A stretch of 64,000 nucleotides of DNA from Proales similis (Eukaryota; Rotifera; Eurotatoria; Ploima; Proalidae). The notes below the pieces were generated by a model. That model ran no database searches, was not told the DNA's origin, and worked only from the letters and a program-made list of their open reading frames with translations. Both the position numbers and the translations under genes were made by a program. The first letter of the stretch is position 1. The number at the start of each line of letters is the position of its first letter. Shown here piece by piece: positions 58,949 to 64,000 of the stretch. The stretch is from positions 310,001 to 374,000 of the forward strand of contig JAGVRJ010000011.1 in assembly GCA_019059635.1 (NCBI GenBank), in the 5' to 3' direction.

Positions 58949-60382
58949 TCAATCAGAAATCACTTTGGGAACAAAAAACGCTGAGGACACTTTTTCCTTG
59001 CTCCACTTTCTTCCGTTGACGACAAGTACAGCCGGGTTTTCCACTCTGACACTTCGGAATTTTAATCGGAGGCCTGACTGCAGGCCGAGTTGCTCGATCA
59101 CCGTCTGAGAAAAATCTACTTGATCTGAAGGTTCAAAATTGAAGTCAAACTGCTCAAGCCAAGGCTCTGGAATAGCCACTGAATTGCCAATGATCAAACC
59201 CTGCGCATTCGCAAGGTTGTAAATGGTGAGCGCAATGCAATCTCCGCTGGCGTCCGCCAAGCAGCAAGTAAAGCAGACAAGATTGGGCGAGTCGGAGCTG
59301 GCCGTTGGCAAGCAGCAAATCACTTTGCCCGAGATCACTTTGCTTTTGTTGAGGCCGACTTGAAGGTCGGCAAAACTGCACTGCTGTAGATTCAGCTGAA
59401 TTGAATCGGCATTTGGGCGATAGGGACCGAGATCGTCAGCGCTCAGCGACTCAATGAGCGTTTGAAATTTCTTCGCTTTCAGTTTGCCTTTGCTGTCCAG
59501 CAACTCGGTGAGAAGTGTGAGATGCTGCACGAGGCCTTGGAGATTGCCTCTGGGCTCGCTCCAATGCGGATCGAGTCGTATGGCTTTGAATAGACTTTCT
59601 ATTGCTTGTGGCCACATTTCCTCGTACATGCACACCAACGCCTTGTTGAAGTACAAATCTGCCTGATTACTTGACACTGTGGACTCCTCTTTGGCGGCAA
59701 TGTTGTAGGCGGCCATCGCTTGCTTAATCAGACTCGAATTTTGCTGTCCAAAAGGGCTAAAGAATTTGGCCACGTAACAGTTGGCCAATATGTACCAGGA
59801 CATGCCGTCGCCGGGATCAAGTTGAACAGCCTCTTTGGCGTTCTTAACGCTCTCGTCCAGCAGCTCTTTGACGTTGCTATGTCTATCCGAGGGGGCGTTG
59901 TTTAACTGCTCGCGACTGCTTGGTACGTTGATCAACTGCCGCCTGACCATGGCCAGTCCTCTCAGCGCTGTCTTGTTCTTCTCCACTTGCAAGCTGTTTT
60001 CAAAGCAGCTTTTGCACATGGCAAAGTCGCGCTTCTTCCAGTAGCATTCGGCCAATGAGTCCCATGCCTTGTACAGCTTTGGATTCAACTTGAGTGCTTT
60101 GGTCAATGAGTCGTACGCGCGCTGGTCGAACTCGGGCAGCTTCGAGTAAATGCAGCCGACGAGCCAGAGCTTGAACGGTTTTGACTCGCCGACTGGCCAA
60201 TCGGTCTGCTCGACTTCTCCGGCAATCTCGTCCGCTCTCTGTCTCAAATCGCTGTCTCGATCACTTTCGCTTTTTGCCGAACCATAATTTAGATAGTATT
60301 TATCTCTGTATTCAACCAGGCCTTCAATTTTGGCCTCAAATTTCTCCACCAATTCACTCAGACTCATCACGTTACTTGCCAT
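58949..60382 (-). CDS. TTC5: TTC5 (Strap), TPR protein
   Basis: TTC5 is a TPR protein that recognises nascent tubulin chains at ribosomes to trigger tubulin mRNA decay, and also a p300/p53 cofactor. One exon encodes 477 residues (human about 440). The ATG at 60380-60382 begins MASNVMSLSELVEKFEAK. TPR units follow, e.g. AYDSLTKALKLNPKLYKAWD, LAECYWKKRDFAMCKSCFE, VQLDPGDGMSWYILANCY and QADLYFNKALVCMYEEMWPQ. The C-terminal OB-fold is LVCFTCCLADASGDCIALTI, NSVAIPEPWLEQ and RSVRVENPAVLVVNGRKW, which is the signature of TTC5. The protein ends AFFVPKVISD with TGA at 58949-58951. An ACAACAG sits one base before the ATG. Confidence 0.93.
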   Translation of the reverse strand: MASNVMSLSELVEKFEAKIEGLVEYRDKYYLNYGSAKSESDRDSDLRQRADEIAGEVEQTDWPVGESKPFKLWLVGCIYSKLPEFDQRAYDSLTKALKLNPKLYKAWDSLAECYWKKRDFAMCKSCFENSLQVEKNKTALRGLAMVRRQLINVPSSREQLNNAPSDRHSNVKELLDESVKNAKEAVQLDPGDGMSWYILANCYVAKFFSPFGQQNSSLIKQAMAAYNIAAKEESTVSSNQADLYFNKALVCMYEEMWPQAIESLFKAIRLDPHWSEPRGNLQGLVQHLTLLTELLDSKGKLKAKKFQTLIESLSADDLGPYRPNADSIQLNLQQCSFADLQVGLNKSKVISGKVICCLPTASSDSPNLVCFTCCLADASGDCIALTIYNLANAQGLIIGNSVAIPEPWLEQFDFNFEPSDQVDFSQTVIEQLGLQSGLRLKFRSVRVENPAVLVVNGRKWSKEKVSSAFFVPKVISD

Positions 60383-61013
60383 TCTGTTGTTGCTTGTTTT
60401 TTTAGGGCTTACAGTTCAATCGGCGTTTTAGATTCTCTCCTCTTGGCCAAAATATGCTTTCGCCAGTCAGTCGAACGTCACCGGGCAACAGTCGCATACG
60501 AACTGGAATTAAAGCTGTGGACATAATCACGTTTTTTATTTAAATCAATTTATTTAAATGAGTGCTGTCCTCAAGTGCTGAGCTAGAGAACTTATTGGAG
60601 TGTGTGCTGATAAGCAGTACATTTGTCCGAAACGTCAAAACTAGCCAAACACATATTTCAACTAGTCCGAAACTAAGCCTAGTCCTAGTTCAGAACTAGC
60701 TCAGAAATGGTCTGATTAATCATTCTGGCAGCCAGAGCCCAAGTCCAATGCAGACTTTTGTTTGTCTTCGCTTCAGCCCGGTCTTTGGTTCAGTGGTTTG
60801 GCAGAATTTTGCCAATTTACCTGAAAGAGATACTCGAGGAAGGGGTGCACGCATGAATGAAAAGCCAGTCTGCAACTTAGATCTTATGAGATAGATTCGA
60901 ATCATCGATGCAAAACAATTCGCTGCACTTTCGTCATCATAAAAACCGACGCAATACCTTCCCAAAGTCTATGAAATTGATTTATTCTAAAAGTGGCCGA
61001 GAATTGACAAGAA
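60383..61013. other. Intergenic region, TTC5 / protease 2
   Basis: The region has a direct repeat TTTATTTAAAT at 60535-60545 and 60550-60560, several CTAGT-type short repeats near 60640-60700, and no gene. The protease promoter is unclear; a TTTATTCTAAAAG stretch lies near 60980. Confidence 0.45.
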
Positions 61014-62066
61014 ATGAAGGTCTTGTTTGTACTCCGACTGGCTTTGGTCTTGTTTTTTTGCACGAATGCAGCGTTCGGAAGACGAGCAAACTCTAAGTTG
61101 CAGCCAGAGTCAGAGCAGAGAAGGTTCGCTGCTTTGGAGAAAGAAGGCATTGCTCCGGCCGCTGATCTTCCAGAGCAAACACAATGCGGACAGCCGGCGA
61201 TCACTGCATCCATCAGCATTGACGACCTGAAAATCATAAACGGCGAGGAAGCAGTGGCCAACTCGTGGCCATGGATGGTGAGCTTACGACTCATACAAGG
61301 CAGCGAGTATTCTCACTTTTGCGGAGGAGCTCTGATTTACGAAAATTTCGTTCTGACCGCAGCGCACTGTGTGGACTCATATTCGGATAGCCAAGTGGCT
61401 GTGTTTGTGGGCATTCACGGCTTGAGCGACTATTCAAGCTCCAACATTTTCACTGTGTCGGTGATCACCATCCACGATGACTACGACAGTAGCAGTCTTG
61501 CGAATGACGTGGCCGTCCTCAAGCTATCCTCGAACGTCACTCTTTCTAACACCGTCTCTCTGGTCTGCCTCACAAACACTCTGAGCGGCTCTTTAATCAA
61601 TGGTCAGACTGTTGTTGCCGCAGGCTGGGGAAGCACCACCGGCTTCACCGGTACAACTAATCTGGCCAGCGCTCTGCAGCAAGCAAGCATGACCGCATAC
61701 GAGACCACCAACTGTAATTCGTTCGCCTCTTTCGACTCGGCAACGCATTTCTGTGCGCTCAATCAGGCAGAGTCAAGCAACATTTGCTACGGAGACTCGG
61801 GAGGTCCCCTTGTCTACCAGATAAACTCCGCTTATTACGTGTTCGGCGTGGCCAGCTACGTCAGAGTAGACAGCAATAGAATGTGCTTGTCTTCGCTTCC
61901 AGGCTACTTCACAAAGCTGAGCAACTACCAAGACTGGATATCTGTGGCGCTTACGAAAACCGTCTCCAACACACCCACGTCGTCGTCTTCAGTTGCCGAT
62001 TCAGCAGAAATCTTGATTTTCCTTTTCGCATTTAGTTTGCTCTACATTTTGTGTGATGCTCCTTAA
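61014..62066 (+). CDS. S1 serine protease 2 with signal peptide and C-terminal anchor
   Basis: One exon encodes 350 residues. A signal peptide (residues 1-22) is followed by a Glu-rich propeptide, with activation after K73 (IINGEEA, in place of IVGG). The catalytic His118 (TAAHC), Asp165 (NDVAV) and Ser262 (GDSGGP) are in place. The residue at chymotrypsin position 189 is Asn256 (SSNICYGDSGG) and the pocket stretch reads GVASYV, unlike trypsin's WG.G. After the domain (ending YQDWISVALTK) comes a Ser/Thr stalk and a C-terminal hydrophobic tail (about 333-347) that could be a GPI signal or a membrane anchor. It shares the unusual pocket with protease 1 but has the opposite membrane topology. 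Confidence 0.9.
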   Translation: MKVLFVLRLALVLFFCTNAAFGRRANSKLQPESEQRRFAALEKEGIAPAADLPEQTQCGQPAITASISIDDLKIINGEEAVANSWPWMVSLRLIQGSEYSHFCGGALIYENFVLTAAHCVDSYSDSQVAVFVGIHGLSDYSSSNIFTVSVITIHDDYDSSSLANDVAVLKLSSNVTLSNTVSLVCLTNTLSGSLINGQTVVAAGWGSTTGFTGTTNLASALQQASMTAYETTNCNSFASFDSATHFCALNQAESSNICYGDSGGPLVYQINSAYYVFGVASYVRVDSNRMCLSSLPGYFTKLSNYQDWISVALTKTVSNTPTSSSSVADSAEILIFLFAFSLLYILCDAP

Positions 62067-62328
62067 GCGGACTTTTGATTAGCGAGTGCAATAAAAATCC
62101 CCAAATTGAGAGAGGATTGTTATTGGAGGGGCTAAATTCATCTCGATCAACAGGCAAAATACTAAGAAAAAATGTCACGTCTCGTTTCGGTTGTTGTTTT
62201 AGTTTTTGATGTTGCCCCTGGCACTGCACAGCCACCTCTGATGTTTGCCTGCCTAATTATCATAAAGCGAGTTTTCTTCTTAGTCATTCAAACCAGACTG
62301 CACACATTCGTTGTGAATTAGAGCGAAG
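62067..62328. other. Intergenic region, protease 2 / unrecognised gene
   Basis: The protease 3' end (AATAAAAAT near 62090) and the leader of the next gene. No other feature is seen. Confidence 0.45.
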
Positions 62329-64000
62329 ATGAATCAAGAGCTGCCCGTGCACCAAGAGGAGCCCGAACGCCTGCTGCAAAGCCTTAGATTCGAGGTTGGC
62401 TGCAGTTTTACATTCTGTCATTCTTGCACTAATCTGAAAATTGAAAGAAAAAAGCGTTGAAATTTCCAGTCGACGAACGAGGCAGATTCGAACAAGTCAA
62501 AACACAAATAAGCCAAGTGAGTGGTTGCATTCAAAGCTCAAAGAGTGAACCGTTGCGAGTCAAAGTTTCAAGTTGGCCGAACAAGAGCTGTTCTCGTGGC
62601 AATCAGTGCGACTTGTCCTGCCCAAGAGCATTCTACGACTCGAACAGGTGAGACAACTTGTTCGCTCAGCCAAAGGTCAGTTCTCAAGAGCTCCCTGTAG
62701 AATCTAAATGTCGGCAGCAGCGAGCTATTCAAAACGCCATCATTTGACGAGCTCGACCTAACGGCGGTGGACGAGTTCGGAAAGCGGAAAAGGTTGAATC
62801 ACGAGCAACTTGGCTCCATCAGACGCGAAGGGTCGGCTCCCATTCATATCCGCCTCATTCAACGCTTTAAATCAGCTTGATTTGCGTCAAGCTGCTTTGC
62901 GGTCGAGAGTGCGCGATTTGCAGGCAAAGTGCATCGCTGGAAACTGGCAAGGTGGCTTCAAAGGGGCTCGAACAACATTAGGGACTCGTTTTTGAACGTA
63001 AGTGCTCGATTTCGATTTGGTTCGGGGCCAATTTTAATTCGAAGCGAGAATAGCTAATGGCCAAGATCGTGTTTCTGCTCACTGTGTTTGCCAAGAACCG
63101 TTTCATCTCAAATAGATTCAGCCTGAAAGCTGCTCTCTATTCGCTGAAGAGAGCAGCGCTCGGTCTGGCCGGTGTGTTGAACTTTTAGACCATTTTGGCC
63201 AATTGAAAAGCATTCACTCCATCTCAACAGATCTCCTGGTCGGTCTGAGTCATTTGGAAACGATTCCTTATCACCAAGAGCTAATCGGCCGACTTCAATG
63301 CTACTTGATCGAAGAACTCAAAATTGACGTAGTCTTTTTGAATAGCCTTGACCATTGTTGGTTGCCTTTACTAACCATTGTGTGCGGTCAAAGCCAAGCG
63401 AGGCTCACAAAATCGACGCTTTGAACAGAGTGATCAACAGCTCGCAGTGCGACCGGCGACGAAAGGTCCGTGCTATTTGCGAATTAACGCCGCTTTCTCG
63501 TCCACTTGTCTTGATCCGCTGGTTCTGCAACAGAATTTTGAAATCGAAAAGTTGGATGTGCCGCGCATTTACCGGACGCCAGGCAACGAGAGAATTGACC
63601 TTCGTCTTTACGACTCGAGTAGGGCAAATGCTGAATTGTGTGTCAATCGTTCAAACAATCGTTTTATTCGTTATGTAGAGCTCAGAGCGGCACTCAAGCC
63701 GTTGCTCGAGTCGGTTTGCACTTTTAGTCAACAAGAGCGCCAGAGTCTGAGTTCACTCAAGAATAAACTCATTCAAAAGCACGCCGGTAAGTGGTTCGAA
63801 TCGCACAAATCGAGAAAAGTTGAAACGAGTTGAATAGACGAAACGACGAGCGAGGCCAATTTGAGGGAACTTGTGCGAGCCGAGCTAGAGGAAGAGCAAG
63901 TTAGAATTTTGAAGGAAAAAGTCAATCGTGCTCAGAACGAGCTCGACCAAATCTCGCCCGACATCACTCAGGCAATAATCGATAACGTGAACGCGCGTCG
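62329..64000 (+). CDS. Unrecognised gene, 5' part; continues past the window
   Basis: A likely ATG at 62329-62331 begins MNQELPVHQEEPERLL, and a chain of short exons with GT-AG introns follows. Clear reading segments are LAEQELFSWQSVRLVLPKSI (near 62570-62640), ELFKTPSFDELDLTAVDEF (near 62720-62775), STDLLVGLSHLETIPYHQEL (near 63225-63285), CYLRINAAFSSTCLDPLVLQ (near 63472-63531), RIYRTPGNERIDLRLYDSS and ALKPLLESVCTFSQQERQSL. The last exon in view is charged and coiled-coil-like (RAELEEEQVRILKEKVNR). I recognise no family. The pieces look like a cytosolic or nuclear complex subunit. Exon joins between 62660 and 63470 are not fully resolved, and the end lies outside. Confidence 0.5.

Noticed and set aside
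63790-63810. GGTTCGAATC, resembling a tRNA T-loop
   Set aside because: No cloverleaf around it; it sits in an intron of the last gene.

Overview
The window is nuclear DNA of a small-genome bilaterian animal. Nearly every gene is a recognisable metazoan family cut by many very short GT-AG introns (about 45-65 bases). Genes lie 90-500 bases apart on both strands, and I see no recognisable transposon. A DRGX-type homeobox gene, a SMVT/SMCT-like SLC5 carrier, TMC, MASTL, MELK, TAF11, an ABCH/ABCG half transporter and a ciliary CIMIP1/C20orf85 protein make it an animal. CIMIP1 implies motile cilia or flagellate sperm, which argues against mites and nematodes. I cannot name the species.

Layout. 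0-13 kb: Greatwall kinase (MASTL, +), a three-domain saposin-like secreted protein (-), then a tight same-strand run UTP6 > TMC > PTCD1 (+). 13-20 kb: MELK kinase (-), a bacterial-looking NAD-dependent sugar epimerase (-), and, divergent from it, GDP-L-fucose synthase (+). 20-32 kb: CIMIP1 (+), then a mostly minus-strand block: SLC5 carrier, a small SUEL-lectin-like secreted protein, TBATA-like protein, guanylate kinase, histone H3.3-like, ABC half transporter. 32-43 kb: an EPB41L5/yurt-like FERM protein (+), a Tudor-domain protein and TAF11 (-), a 2-kb AT-rich flank, DRGX (+) and a tiny complex I-like membrane protein (+). 43-51 kb: TIM44, EXOC8 and the CREBL2/REPTOR-BP bZIP (all +), then a class A neuropeptide-type GPCR (-). 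51-54.5 kb is an unusually long gene-free stretch. 54.5-64 kb: an intronless divergent three-RRM PABP-like protein, two membrane-tethered S1 proteases flanking a Thr-rich type II membrane mucin and TTC5, and the first part of an unrecognised gene that runs off the window.

How genes relate. Most are housekeeping or cell-division genes without an obvious shared pathway (MASTL and MELK in mitosis; UTP6, PTCD1 and TIM44 in ribosome and mitochondrial biogenesis). Several neighbours are packed like operons. EXOC8-CREBL2 shows a poly(A) signal, then a T-tract ending in an acceptor, then a second acceptor one base before the next ATG. Many other ATGs sit 0-3 bases after an AG. This suggests, without proving, spliced-leader trans-splicing. 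The other notable local themes are the sugar-nucleotide SDR pair (16.5-19.9 kb) and the protease/mucin/protease surface cluster (56.6-62.1 kb). Intron boundaries quoted are hand-read GT-AG junctions that keep frame. Spans without listed exons are start-to-stop extents containing introns.
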